In this document: positions 1 to 8,555 of the stretch, one piece after another
How the letters are laid out: every line of letters starts with the position of its first letter
How positions within the stretch are numbered: position 1 is the first letter of the stretch
Assembly (NCBI GenBank): GCA_029553475.1
Contig: JAKPKV010000190.1
Span: forward strand, 1-64,000
Direction: 5' to 3'
Source of the DNA: Armatimonadota bacterium
GTDB taxonomy: Bacteria > Armatimonadota > Hebobacteria > CAIYQO01
Length of the DNA stretch: 64,000 bases
Position numbers and translations under genes: made by a program
Notes under the pieces: model-generated
Databases searched by the model: none
Told to the model about the DNA's origin: nothing
What the model saw: only the letters and a program-made list of their open reading frames with translations

Positions 1-137
1 CGAGCGATAGCGCCGAGATTTTTTCGCCAGGCAAGCACTCTATCTGTGTACTCTATGGGGGCATAGACGACAGAGAGAGTGTGTGGCATGGCGGAAAAAG
101 ATCAAGCGAGCGCCGGCGAGACGGTATCCGCGGGCTG

Positions 138-797
138 CTAGCCCTCTTCCCGCCGTTCGAGCGCATCCCGCGCGTCCTGAATGGCGGCCTGCACCTGCCG
201 CTGGCTGATGGCCAGCGACAGGTCGCCGCGGGTGCGCTCGGTGGTGCCGCGCAGCACGTCGGTGATGCGCCGCAGGCCGGCGGTGACGGCGGCGGGATAA
301 TCGAAGGTGATGAGCTCGAAGTAGATTTCGTCCATGGCGCTCAGCAGCTCCTCCGTCTCCCGCACGGCGGGGGTGCCCTCGCGGATGCGGTCCAGGATCA
401 GGCGGCGCATCTCGCCGGTGGCATCGCCCACGCCGTGCAGGTAGGCGGGGTACTGCACGTCCAGCGCATCGGGGTGGGGCAGCGCGTCGCCCGCCACCAC
501 CGAGAGGAAGATCGCCGCCTCCGCGAACTCCTTCTGCGCGTCATGCAGGAAGCCGGCGAACATCACGTCCGGAAACTCCCGCAGCACCGCGTTCGCCTCG
601 CGCACCAGCCCGTGGGTGGCGGCGATCAACCGCCGCGCCTCGTCAAACTGCCCGCGGTGAATGGCGCGGATGGCGTTCGCGCTGTTGCGCACCACCGCGC
701 GCGACAGCGCCAGCCCCTGCTCGCGCGCGGTGTCTTTGCGGTCAAACTGCCCGCGAATCGTCTCGCAGATTTCGCGGAAGCGCTCCATGGGGAACAT
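138..797 (-). CDS. Translin-family nucleic-acid-binding protein
   Basis: Predicted 219-residue, largely helical protein. The C-terminal half carries the signature of prokaryotic translin homologues: a MDEIYFEL block, then TFDYP, then GGL-like GLRRITDVLRG and ERTRGDL. Translins form ring oligomers that bind single-stranded RNA or DNA; the bacterial role is not established. The start at 797 is chosen because an AAGGAG lies about ten bases upstream. A longer reading frame to 827 would put that site inside the gene, and a second in-frame ATG lies at 788. It stands alone, divergent from the GYF-like membrane protein. Family assignment is good; function is open. Confidence 0.8.
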   Translation of the reverse strand: MFPMERFREICETIRGQFDRKDTAREQGLALSRAVVRNSANAIRAIHRGQFDEARRLIAATHGLVREANAVLREFPDVMFAGFLHDAQKEFAEAAIFLSVVAGDALPHPDALDVQYPAYLHGVGDATGEMRRLILDRIREGTPAVRETEELLSAMDEIYFELITFDYPAAVTAGLRRITDVLRGTTERTRGDLSLAISQRQVQAAIQDARDALERREEG

Positions 798-1155
798 ACG
801 ACAACGCTCCTTTTCCTCCCCCATCACTGTGGATGGGGCATGGATGATCTATCCTCCCATCATACCTGACGACATCGCGGATCGGCAATCCGCTCCCATG
901 CAGGCTGCGGCAAGCACAGAGACCCGCGCCCGATGAGCGACGACTGGTAGGCCCTGCCGCAAGCATTGCCCCTTCCCCCGCCTCTTCGCGCCGCCTCCGC
1001 CCCCGGATCATCCGCCCGCATTGCCCCACAAGCCTTCAGCCCCCATGTGCTGGCGGCGATCTCTCCAGCGCGCCCCGTGCAGGGGAAACGCGCGTGGCGG
1101 CGAATACCGTCCTAACAGTCTCTCAGAAACTGTTTTCACAGACAGGAGGTTTGTC
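798..1155. other. Intergenic region between divergent genes
   Basis: About 360 bases separate the translin-family gene (minus) from the membrane-protein gene (plus), so both promoters should lie here. I see the AGGAGG ribosome binding site just before 1156, but no convincing -35/-10 pair, hairpin or small gene. Confidence 0.5.
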
Positions 1156-2121
1156 ATGGCATTTGAGCACGTCCGCGTGCGCCTGCCCGATGGGCAGGAA
1201 TTCGGCCCCGTCGCCTGGAGCGTGATGCTGCAATGGCATCAGGAAGGCCGCGTCCCGGCCGACGCCTCTCTGGTGGACCACGCCACCGGTGAAGCGCGCG
1301 CCGCCTCATCCTTCCCCGCCCTCCAGCGCCTCGAAGTGACCCCCGCCATGCCGGTGGAATCATACGTGCCGCCCACGCCGGTGCTGCGGCCCGGCATGGC
1401 CGGACAGTACGGCGAGTCCGTCACCCCGCCGGATACCAGCATCGGCGCCGCCTATGCGTACGGGAATGAGGCCTTCCGCGCGCAGATGGGGCTGGCGATC
1501 GGCGCCTTCCTCATCGTCGCCATCATCAGCGGCGCGGCGGAGCGTATCCCGTATCTGGGCCTCCTGGTGGCGGGTCTGCTGGTGCCGCCGCTGGAAGGCG
1601 GCTACACCCGGTTCAACCTGAACCTGATCAACCGCCGCAATCCGCAGATCAGCGACATCTTCAACGGCTTCAGCGCCTATCTCACCTGGCTGGCGGCCTA
1701 CTGGATTCGCACCGGCATCGCGCTGGCCTGCTTCCTGCCCGGGATTCTCCCCATCATCTACCTGGTGATCACAGCGGACGACATGGCGGGGCAGGCGGAG
1801 CCGGCGGCGATTATGGGCATGGTCATCGGCCTCCTCGTGGCCGTGATCATCGCCATCTTCGTGCTGCCGCGGTTCGCCTTCATCATGTACCTGGTGGCGG
1901 AGGGCTACGGGCCGATTGAGGCGATGCACACCAGCATGCGCATGGTGCGGAACCGCTTCGGCGAAGTGCTCTGGACGACCTTTGTGCTGAATGCCCTCGC
2001 CGGCGTTGGCGCGCTGCTCTGCATCGTCGGCGTCATCTTCACCGGCCCGCTGGCGCAGGCCTCGCTGGCGGCGTATTACAATGCGGTGAAGGCCCAGGAA
2101 GGCGTCGCCACCTACCGGTAA
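1156..2121 (+). CDS. GYF_2-like domain membrane protein
   Basis: 321 residues. Residues 5-60 resemble the bacterial GYF_2 domain (PDGQEFGPV, then a W-x-x-EGRVP block), thought to bind peptides. A proline-rich linker (60-95) leads to a membrane part with about five to six hydrophobic segments between residues 108 and 300, of the kind seen in uncharacterised 'DUF4013/DUF975-like' integral proteins. The start is set by AGGAGG seven bases before ATG 1156; the reading frame extends upstream to 1021 but without a ribosome site. Role unknown, possibly a membrane-organising or sorting protein. Confidence 0.7.
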   Translation: MAFEHVRVRLPDGQEFGPVAWSVMLQWHQEGRVPADASLVDHATGEARAASSFPALQRLEVTPAMPVESYVPPTPVLRPGMAGQYGESVTPPDTSIGAAYAYGNEAFRAQMGLAIGAFLIVAIISGAAERIPYLGLLVAGLLVPPLEGGYTRFNLNLINRRNPQISDIFNGFSAYLTWLAAYWIRTGIALACFLPGILPIIYLVITADDMAGQAEPAAIMGMVIGLLVAVIIAIFVLPRFAFIMYLVAEGYGPIEAMHTSMRMVRNRFGEVLWTTFVLNALAGVGALLCIVGVIFTGPLAQASLAAYYNAVKAQEGVATYR

Positions 2122-2265
2122 GTCAATCGGAGAGACGTGCCAGCCGCCGCCAGCGCGCGCAGCGCCACGTCAACCGGGTAGCCGGCGACGATGGCCGCGT
2201 GCGCGGCGCGCGCGCCTCCGGGGTGAACGGAGTGGGCCGGATGCCGCGGCCCGCCTCCCCGGGGG

Positions 2266-2883
2266 TCACCGCCCATCCATGGCACAGGCGCCGCCGGAGC
2301 AGTGATCGCCCGCCGCCGGCTCGTCCTTGCCGGCCTTCGGGTCGGTGAAGACGGTGGTGAATTTCGCCTTCGTGTGCGCCAGCGCCTTCGCGATGGCGGC
2401 GGTGGTGACCTTCGCGGTGCTGGTGAAGCCGATGATGACGACCTTGCCGGTGTCGTCCGACTTCACGCCGTTGATGCCCTTCACCGCCAGCAGCGCCCTG
2501 CTGATCTCCTTCGCGCAGCTCGGACACAGCCGCTCCTCGCCGGCGGCGGCCGCGCTGTCCACGAAGATCGTCAGCCGCGCGCGGTAGGTCTGTTTCGGGT
2601 CCATCCTCGTCGGCTGGGCGTTGATGGCGGCCACGAACTGGCTGACGGTGATGCGCGTCTCATCCAGCCGCGCGGTGACGCGGGCGGGCTGCAGCGTGCC
2701 GGTCACCTCGGTGACGCCCGGCAGCTTCGCCAGCGCCTTCACCAGCGTATCCGGACAGGGCTGGCAGTGGAAGCCCTGCACGGCGACGGTCACCACCGTG
2801 CCTGTGGGCGGCGCGGCGAAGATCGCGCTGGCGAAGGCGGCGATGACCAGCGCCAGCAGCGCGGACACGACAATCGGTTTCAT
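2266..2883 (-). CDS. Exported protein with two heavy-metal-associated domains
   Basis: 205 residues. A signal peptide (1-24, ending near AIFAA) is followed by two HMA-like ferredoxin folds, residues 28-95 and 100-170. Each keeps a CxxC pair (C40/C43 and C120/C123), and a short tail holds C195 and C200. HMA domains bind Cu(I), Zn or Hg. A secreted tandem HMA protein would act as an extracytoplasmic metal-binding or carrier protein. AAAGGAG before ATG 2883 fixes the start. There is no metal ATPase or regulator beside it, so the metal is unknown. Confidence 0.75.
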   Translation of the reverse strand: MKPIVVSALLALVIAAFASAIFAAPPTGTVVTVAVQGFHCQPCPDTLVKALAKLPGVTEVTGTLQPARVTARLDETRITVSQFVAAINAQPTRMDPKQTYRARLTIFVDSAAAAGEERLCPSCAKEISRALLAVKGINGVKSDDTGKVVIIGFTSTAKVTTAAIAKALAHTKAKFTTVFTDPKAGKDEPAAGDHCSGGACAMDGR

Positions 2884-3235
2884 CGGTGCTCCTTTGGGGG
2901 GTCGCGCGTCGGCGACCGGGATTATCTCTCCAGACGACGCCGACGCCCGGCGCGTTCCCTGGGGTGCGGGCAAACGTTGCCGCGCCTCCGCTGACGCTCA
3001 CCGCGTGTCGTATGCGCGTGCTCGATCCCGAATGCGGGCCGATGACGACGACCGCCCTCACCGTACCGCGCGCCCGCCCGCGGGCTGTTCCCGCGCGAAG
3101 CCGCGACATGGTGACGGTTTCGCGACGCCGCCGCGCGACGGATGCGCTACACTGAACGCGGGAGGAGGCGGGACGTGAACGACGAGGTGCGGGATCTGCC
3201 GCGCGGCACGCCGGCGGGACGGAGGCGCGCCTGAG
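2884..3235. other. Divergent intergenic region with a possible short leader ORF
   Basis: About 350 bases between the HMA gene (minus) and the kinase gene (plus). The right end holds a GTG-started 19-codon frame (3175-3234) listed separately. I see no clear promoter hexamers. Confidence 0.5.
3175..3234 (+). CDS. Possible 19-residue leader peptide
   Basis: A GTG at 3175 follows a strong GGAGGAGG with six-base spacing and opens 19 codons that stop with TGA one base before the kinase ATG at 3236. The kinase's own GGAGG lies inside this frame. The arrangement would couple translation of the two. The peptide is basic at its end (GRRRA) and resembles nothing I know. In GC-rich DNA short frames arise by chance, so confidence is low. 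Confidence 0.25.
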   Translation: MNDEVRDLPRGTPAGRRRA

Positions 3236-4702
3236 ATGGACGAACCGTTGCGCGTGCTGGTGGTGGATGATTCCGCGGATGACGCGCTGCTGCTGGCGCA
3301 CGCGCTGCGCGGGGGCGGCTACGCGCCGGTGATCGCGCGCGTGGATACCGCGGACGCCATGCGCGAGGCGCTGCGCGAGCCGTGGGACGTCATCCTCGCT
3401 GATTACACCATGCCGCGCTTCAGCGGCCCCGCCGCGCTGCGCCTGGCACAGGAGCTGGGCATTGACCTCCCCTTCATCATGGTCTCCGGCAAGCAGGGAG
3501 AAGAGACGGCGGTAGAAGTGATGCGCGCCGGGGCGCACGATTACGTGATGAAGAGCAACCTGTCGCGGCTGGCGCCGGCGGTGGCGCGCGAGCTGCGCGA
3601 GGCGGCATTGCGCGCGGAACGGCAGGGCATCACCGCGTCGCTGGAACGCGAGCGCGCCTTCTTCACCTCCGCCATCGAGCTGCTGCCGTTTCCCATCATC
3701 TTCAACGACCTGGAGGGGCGCGTGCTCCGCGCGAACCGCGCCTCCTATACTTTTTTCGGGACGATTGATCCGAACGAATGGTGGTCGGCGACGCTGCTCT
3801 CCGCCGAGACGCGCGTGCCGGTGCCGCGCGGGCAGTGGCCGATGATGCGCGCGGCGCGCGGGGAGGTGGTGCCGGCCGTGGAAGGGATCATGGTGCTGTC
3901 GGACGGCCGTGAAGTGCCGGTGCTGAGCTATTCGGCGCCCGTGTATCTGAACGACGAGGTCGTCGCCACCGTCGTGGCCTTCCAGGAGATCAGCGCGCTG
4001 AAAGAGGCGGATCGGGCAAAGGACCGCTTCCTCGCCGTGCTCTCCCACGAGCTGCGCACGCCGCTGTCGAATATCCTCGGATGGGTGAAAGAGGCGCGGG
4101 TGGAGCCGGCGCTGATCCCGCAGGCGCTGGAGATCATCCAGCGCAACGCCGAAACGCAGCAGCGCATGCTGCAGAATCTGCTGGACGTCTCGCGGCTGCT
4201 GCATGGCAAACTGAAGCTGCGCATGGCGCTCTCCGATCTCTGGACGCTGGCCGAGGAGGCCGCCGACGCCCTGCGCGCGGTCGCCGAGCTTCGCCATATC
4301 ACGCTGGCGCTGGAGCCGCCGCCGGCGCCGCTGCCGGTCCGCGCCGACGCGGCGCGCCTGCGCGAAGTGCTGGTGAACGTGCTGGATAACGCGCTGAAAT
4401 ATACCGACCCGGACGGCACGGTGACGCTGCGCGGGGAGCAGGGAGCGGGCCGCGCCGCGCTGACCATCTGCGACACGGGCCACGGCATGTCGGCTGCACA
4501 ACTGGAGACGCTGTTCAAGCTGTTCGCCCTGCCGGAGCGCCCGGACGCGGCGGCCGGCCTCCACCTGAGCATGGGTCTGGCGAAAGCGGTGGTGGAGATG
4601 CACGATGGCCGCATCACCGCCAGCAGCCCCGGCCTCCGGCAGGGCGCCACCGTGCACATCGAGCTGCCGCTGGCGGGCATGGCGCTCCCCACGGGCGAGT
4701 GA
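3236..4702 (+). CDS. Hybrid sensor kinase, REC-PAS-HisKA-HATPase
   Basis: 488 residues. Receiver domain 1-120 with acidic pocket D11/D12, phosphoacceptor D56 and K106. PAS-like domain about 145-255. HisKA with the H-box at H271 (SHELRTP). HATPase_c with an N-box NVLDNALKY and G1-box DTGHGM. No transmembrane segment, so it is cytoplasmic. The receiver-first order suggests that phosphorylation or PAS input gates the kinase. It is an orphan with no response regulator beside it, but its receiver resembles that of the hybrid kinase at 49464-51449. GGAGG precedes the ATG. Confidence 0.9.
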   Translation: MDEPLRVLVVDDSADDALLLAHALRGGGYAPVIARVDTADAMREALREPWDVILADYTMPRFSGPAALRLAQELGIDLPFIMVSGKQGEETAVEVMRAGAHDYVMKSNLSRLAPAVARELREAALRAERQGITASLERERAFFTSAIELLPFPIIFNDLEGRVLRANRASYTFFGTIDPNEWWSATLLSAETRVPVPRGQWPMMRAARGEVVPAVEGIMVLSDGREVPVLSYSAPVYLNDEVVATVVAFQEISALKEADRAKDRFLAVLSHELRTPLSNILGWVKEARVEPALIPQALEIIQRNAETQQRMLQNLLDVSRLLHGKLKLRMALSDLWTLAEEAADALRAVAELRHITLALEPPPAPLPVRADAARLREVLVNVLDNALKYTDPDGTVTLRGEQGAGRAALTICDTGHGMSAAQLETLFKLFALPERPDAAAGLHLSMGLAKAVVEMHDGRITASSPGLRQGATVHIELPLAGMALPTGE

Positions 4703-5012
4703 CGATCGCCGCCCGGGCCGCGCATTCCCTGCCGGCATGGCCCCATATGCGTCACGGGCTCGCGTACCCTTCGTCCTCGTGCTCGTACTCGTACTCGAAA
4801 TAGTTCGGCGCCCGGCGCTGTGATCGGAAAAATGGGGACGGCGCATTGCCCTCCAGGGGATACGAGTACGAGCACGAGGACGAGCGCTGACGCGACGCGC
4901 TGATGACGCGTATGCGGCATGGCGGTGTGCGCTCGCCGCCAAGACGATTGCCAGGCGGTGGGGTCGGTACAGATAATGCGATGGCCGGCCGCATCGGCCG
5001 AAGGTGAGCACG
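4703..5012. repeat. Intergenic inverted repeat, 23-bp perfect arms
   Basis: The gap of about 310 bases holds two perfectly complementary 23-base arms at 4771-4793 and 4861-4883, separated by 67 bases. The arms are themselves quasi-periodic (CTCGTA / TACGAG steps), so the region reads in some frames as a spurious acidic-tyrosine protein. The spacer contains short GC-rich palindromes. It looks like a dispersed, REP-like or miniature mobile element. No second copy occurs in the window. Confidence 0.75.
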
Positions 5013-7148
5013 ATGACACGATACGCCTGCCTCTGTCTGCTTCTCTTCCCGGCACTGCTGGCGTTGGCCGCGCCGGAGCACGGCTGGCCGGCCATTCCGC
5101 TGGCGCGATGGACGCCCATGCGCACGATGGATTCCGGCGCGGAAGCGATGACCCCCGCCGGCGCCGACGCCCCGCGTCCCGCCCCGACGCTGCCCTATGG
5201 CACGTGGACCGAGCGCGACGGCGTGCTGGCGGCGGTCGGCCAGGCGGCCTGCTGGAGCACCATGCTCATGCCCGGCGCGCGGCGGAATGTCGCGGTCACC
5301 ACCCGCTTTATCGTGCGGGAGAGCTCCGGCGCGGCGCGCCAGCTTCCCGGCGGCTGCGTGCGCTGGGGCTTCCACTGGGGCGAGAATCTGCCGGGGTGGG
5401 ATGTCGGCGTGGTCCTCGGGTATCAGGATCCGCTGCATTTCTACCGCGTGCAGGTGTCCGCCTCACGCGGGGAGTTGGCGCTGTGGGATGCCACCGGCGG
5501 CTTTCTGCAGCTCATCCCCTGCACAGTCAGCCTGAACACCCCCCACGAGCTGACCGTCCGCTGGCGGGGCGCGCATCTCACCGCCGTGCTGGATGGCAAG
5601 ACGGTGATGGACTACTGGGATCGCAGCGCGCCCTATGCGCATGGCCAGGTGGGGCTGGCCGTCTGGCGGAGCACGGTGGACTTCACCCGCGTCGCCATCG
5701 CCGGCCTGCCGCGCCGCGCGGAGCGGATGCCCGCTCATACCCCTGATTTTCACTTCGAGCCGGCCGACCACCTGCTGCAGGGGAACGCCGCCTTCACCAT
5801 GGCGCCCTATCGCGGCGTGGTGCTCTTTGATGGCCGCGAGCCCATCAGCTACTTCTTCAAGCTCGCGCTGCCGGCGGACGACCACTACAGCACCGATGCG
5901 CTGATGCACGAAGCCGTCAAGCTGAAACCGGGCTGGCGACCGGCCTACTACACCTTCATCGGGCCGAACGGGCTGAAAGGCTCCTGGCGATGGCCGGTGC
6001 TGGTCGGCGACCTGCCGGAGGCGTTTCACGTGGAGAAGTCCGGCACAGAGCTCGTCTTCACCTTCCAGACCGAGACGCCGGGGACGGGGCGCACTCAGTA
6101 CCGCTGCACGGTCGCCTTCGACCGCCAGCGCGGCGTCTATCGCTACGTCTACGACGGCACGCTGACGCTGACGGCGGCGGCGCAGGTGAACGAGTTCGAG
6201 CTGTGCGATCCGCTCACCTATAACAATCGCATGCCGGGACCGGAGGTGGTCAATCGCTGGAACCCCAGCGGACACCGCTGGTGGCTCTATCAGGGCGCCG
6301 GCGGCCAGTGGGAACGCATGCCGCTGACGGATTACCCGAATGACTATTCCACGGAGATCAACAACGCGGTGGCGTCGTGGGGCACCGTCACCGATTTCCT
6401 CTATCCCGACCCGGCGGCCTGCCCGGTCTTCATTCACGAGCTCAAATGGCCAGCAGGTCGTTTCAGTCCGGGCCAGTGCGCGTGGGGGTATGATTTCCAC
6501 CATCGCGAGTTAAACGTCGGCACGCTGCCCGCGGGCACCGTGCGCGCGTTCGTGATGACCTTCACCGCCATGCCGCCGGCGGAGGCCGAGGCCATCGTGA
6601 AGCACTCCCGCCTGATGCCGGTGCTGGAGAAGGAGACCCGCCCGATTCTCCCCTTCGACCCGCGCGGCACCACCTTCGCCGACGTGACGCGCTGGCAGGA
6701 CCCGTCCTGCACCATGGCCTGGATCGGCGGCACGCGCGACGAGACCACCGGACACGGCGATACGGCCTCGCTGCGCATTGACGGCCCGGGCAAAGCCTCC
6801 GTGCGCATCTACCACTACATGGTCGAGCAGCAGGCAAAGCGCTGGTGGGTGCGCGGCTGGATCAAAACCCAGGATGTCGCGGAGCCGGGCGTGCACCTGC
6901 GCCTCGGCTATTTCGATCCTCCGCCGGTGGTGCAGCACACCGTCAACCTCGGCGCCGGCACGCGCGACTGGACCTATTTTTCCGTGATCACCGATGTCTT
7001 CGGCTACCGTGACGTCACGGACCTGATCATCGAGACAACCGGCAAAGGCCGCGCCTGGATTGATGACATCGCCGTCTCCGCCCTCGCGGACGGCCAGCAC
7101 CCGCCGACGACCGCGACGGCGCCGGAAGCCGTGGGCGGTGGGCAGTAA
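5013..7148 (+). CDS. Secreted laminin-G/DUF1080-like protein
   Basis: 711 residues. Signal peptide 1-20 (MTRYACLCLL...LALA). Residues 45-240 form a concanavalin-like beta-sandwich of the type found in DUF1080/3-keto-disaccharide-hydrolase and laminin-G domains (FHWGENLPGWD, YRVQVSASRG, VLDGKTVMDYWD). The long middle part (250-560) is unrecognised and rich in aromatics. The last 130 residues look like a galactose-binding carbohydrate module (TASLRIDGPG, WIKTQDV, AWIDDIAV). Likely binds or acts on extracellular polysaccharide. Start at ATG 5013 with AAGGTGAG; a GTG at 5004 is in frame but overlaps that site. Confidence 0.65.
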   Translation: MTRYACLCLLLFPALLALAAPEHGWPAIPLARWTPMRTMDSGAEAMTPAGADAPRPAPTLPYGTWTERDGVLAAVGQAACWSTMLMPGARRNVAVTTRFIVRESSGAARQLPGGCVRWGFHWGENLPGWDVGVVLGYQDPLHFYRVQVSASRGELALWDATGGFLQLIPCTVSLNTPHELTVRWRGAHLTAVLDGKTVMDYWDRSAPYAHGQVGLAVWRSTVDFTRVAIAGLPRRAERMPAHTPDFHFEPADHLLQGNAAFTMAPYRGVVLFDGREPISYFFKLALPADDHYSTDALMHEAVKLKPGWRPAYYTFIGPNGLKGSWRWPVLVGDLPEAFHVEKSGTELVFTFQTETPGTGRTQYRCTVAFDRQRGVYRYVYDGTLTLTAAAQVNEFELCDPLTYNNRMPGPEVVNRWNPSGHRWWLYQGAGGQWERMPLTDYPNDYSTEINNAVASWGTVTDFLYPDPAACPVFIHELKWPAGRFSPGQCAWGYDFHHRELNVGTLPAGTVRAFVMTFTAMPPAEAEAIVKHSRLMPVLEKETRPILPFDPRGTTFADVTRWQDPSCTMAWIGGTRDETTGHGDTASLRIDGPGKASVRIYHYMVEQQAKRWWVRGWIKTQDVAEPGVHLRLGYFDPPPVVQHTVNLGAGTRDWTYFSVITDVFGYRDVTDLIIETTGKGRAWIDDIAVSALADGQHPPTTATAPEAVGGGQ

Positions 7149-7187
7149 CCCGATGCCGAGAGCCTGACCGGGAAAGCCGGCCGCGCA

Positions 7188-8396
7188 TCAGTACAGCGTC
7201 ACATTCCGCCCCGTCCCCAGCGGCGCCGGGGGGTTCGGGCGCGAGCCGTGCGCGTTGCGGAAGACGTAGGCCGCCTGTCCCTCCACCGTGCCGACGAGGA
7301 GATCGGGGATGCCGTCGCCGGTCATGTCGGCGGCGAAGACGGTGTGGATCTCCTCGCCGGGGTTCACGGCGAAGGAGGCGAGGCGCTGGCCGCGGCCGTC
7401 GAAGATGCCGCCGAAGCCGGCGACGACGATGTCCTGCACGCCGTCGCCCGTCCAGTCCACGAGGTCGTGGACGCGGCTGTAGTGGCCCAGCATGCGCGTG
7501 TGCACCGTGCCGTCCTCGCCCACCACCCACAGCGGGTTTTCGCCGTGCGCAGCCTTGTCAATATCCACCGCGAGCTGCACCCCCGGCACGTCGGGCAGGA
7601 TGCGGCCGACGTCCACCGACTCGAAATGCTCGCCGGTCAGCGCCCAGAGCAGGCGTCCCGTCCCGTCCAGCATGCCCAGCAGCCGCGCGCCGCAATAGGT
7701 GAAGGCCAGCCGCCACTCTTCCGGCGCCGGGCCCCGGCGGGCCACGCGCAGGCAGTCGAGGTGGCCGCCTGAGAGGTCGTACGCGCCGGGCTGGATGCGC
7801 CAGCGCTCGCTGCCGTCGGGGTTGAGCAGCGCGAAGCCCGCCATCACCGCGTCGCGCCCGTCGCCGTCCAGGTCGAAGGCCAGCGGCTGGTGCGCGGTGG
7901 GATGTCCGCCGGGCCGCTCGACGGTCCACAGCAGCTCCCCGGCGTAATTATATGCCCAGAGCTGCCCGTAGCGCGTCTTCACCAGCACGTCGGAGGCGCG
8001 CCCGGCGCCGGACAGGTCGCAAAAGGTCAGGCAGTCGGACGCCTGCGGGGGCAGCGGCAGGCGGCGTTTCTCCCACCCGCTGGCGCCGTCCAGCTCCACC
8101 AGCTCCGCCCGCGCGCAGAGGATCACCTCCGGCCGGCCGTCACCGTCCCAATCGTGGATTTGGCAGGCGACATCGTGATGTAGCATCGCCCGCCCGCCGC
8201 CGGGGGCGCCCCACTGCCACAGCCGCGTGCCGTCCAGCTTGTAGGCGCCCACCGTGCAGGTGTAGTGCACGTCGTCCTCGTCCACGTTGCGCGCGGTGAC
8301 GATCTCCGCCTCGCCGTCGCCGTCAATATCGCCGGCAACTAGCCAGCACCCGCCGTCCTCCGGCGAAAAGGGGATGCGCGTCCAGGGGGTGAGCAT
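7188..8396 (-). CDS. FG-GAP/VCBS-type beta-propeller protein
   Basis: 402 residues made of repeated blades with calcium-binding DxDGDG loops: DIDGDGEAE near residue 23, then DWDGDGRPE, DLDGDGRDA, DWTGDGVQD and DMTGDGIPD. Such seven-blade FG-GAP propellers bind ligands or partner proteins outside the cell, as in integrins and rhamnogalacturonan lyases. There is no signal peptide at the chosen start (GGGAGG before ATG 8396), which is odd for this fold. It lies convergent to the secreted protein on its left and divergent from the pectate-lyase-fold protein on its right. Confidence 0.75.
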   Translation of the reverse strand: MLTPWTRIPFSPEDGGCWLVAGDIDGDGEAEIVTARNVDEDDVHYTCTVGAYKLDGTRLWQWGAPGGGRAMLHHDVACQIHDWDGDGRPEVILCARAELVELDGASGWEKRRLPLPPQASDCLTFCDLSGAGRASDVLVKTRYGQLWAYNYAGELLWTVERPGGHPTAHQPLAFDLDGDGRDAVMAGFALLNPDGSERWRIQPGAYDLSGGHLDCLRVARRGPAPEEWRLAFTYCGARLLGMLDGTGRLLWALTGEHFESVDVGRILPDVPGVQLAVDIDKAAHGENPLWVVGEDGTVHTRMLGHYSRVHDLVDWTGDGVQDIVVAGFGGIFDGRGQRLASFAVNPGEEIHTVFAADMTGDGIPDLLVGTVEGQAAYVFRNAHGSRPNPPAPLGTGRNVTLY

Positions 8397-8555
8397 TTGA
8401 TCCTCCCGTTAGCATGGAATCACGTTTGCCGTCAGCCACGCGGCGGGGGCGGAGCGGCGTGCGCCGAGGCAAACCGTCACCGACAATCGCGTGGCGCACT
8501 TTCCGCCCCATCCGGTGTCAAACAGTATCATAACCCGTCCAACGGAGGAATGTCC

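Noticed and set aside
1-137. Partial gene at the left edge
   Set aside because: No frame with a recognisable product; frames entering the edge are short and GC-biased.
4752-4900. Apparent protein segment rich in EYEYEHEDE
   Set aside because: Produced by the repetitive arms of the 23-bp inverted repeat, not by a gene.
2660-5125. 821-codon open frame on the minus strand
   Set aside because: It runs antisense through the REC-PAS kinase and HMA gene, is Arg/His-rich and matches no family; typical shadow frame of GC-rich DNA.
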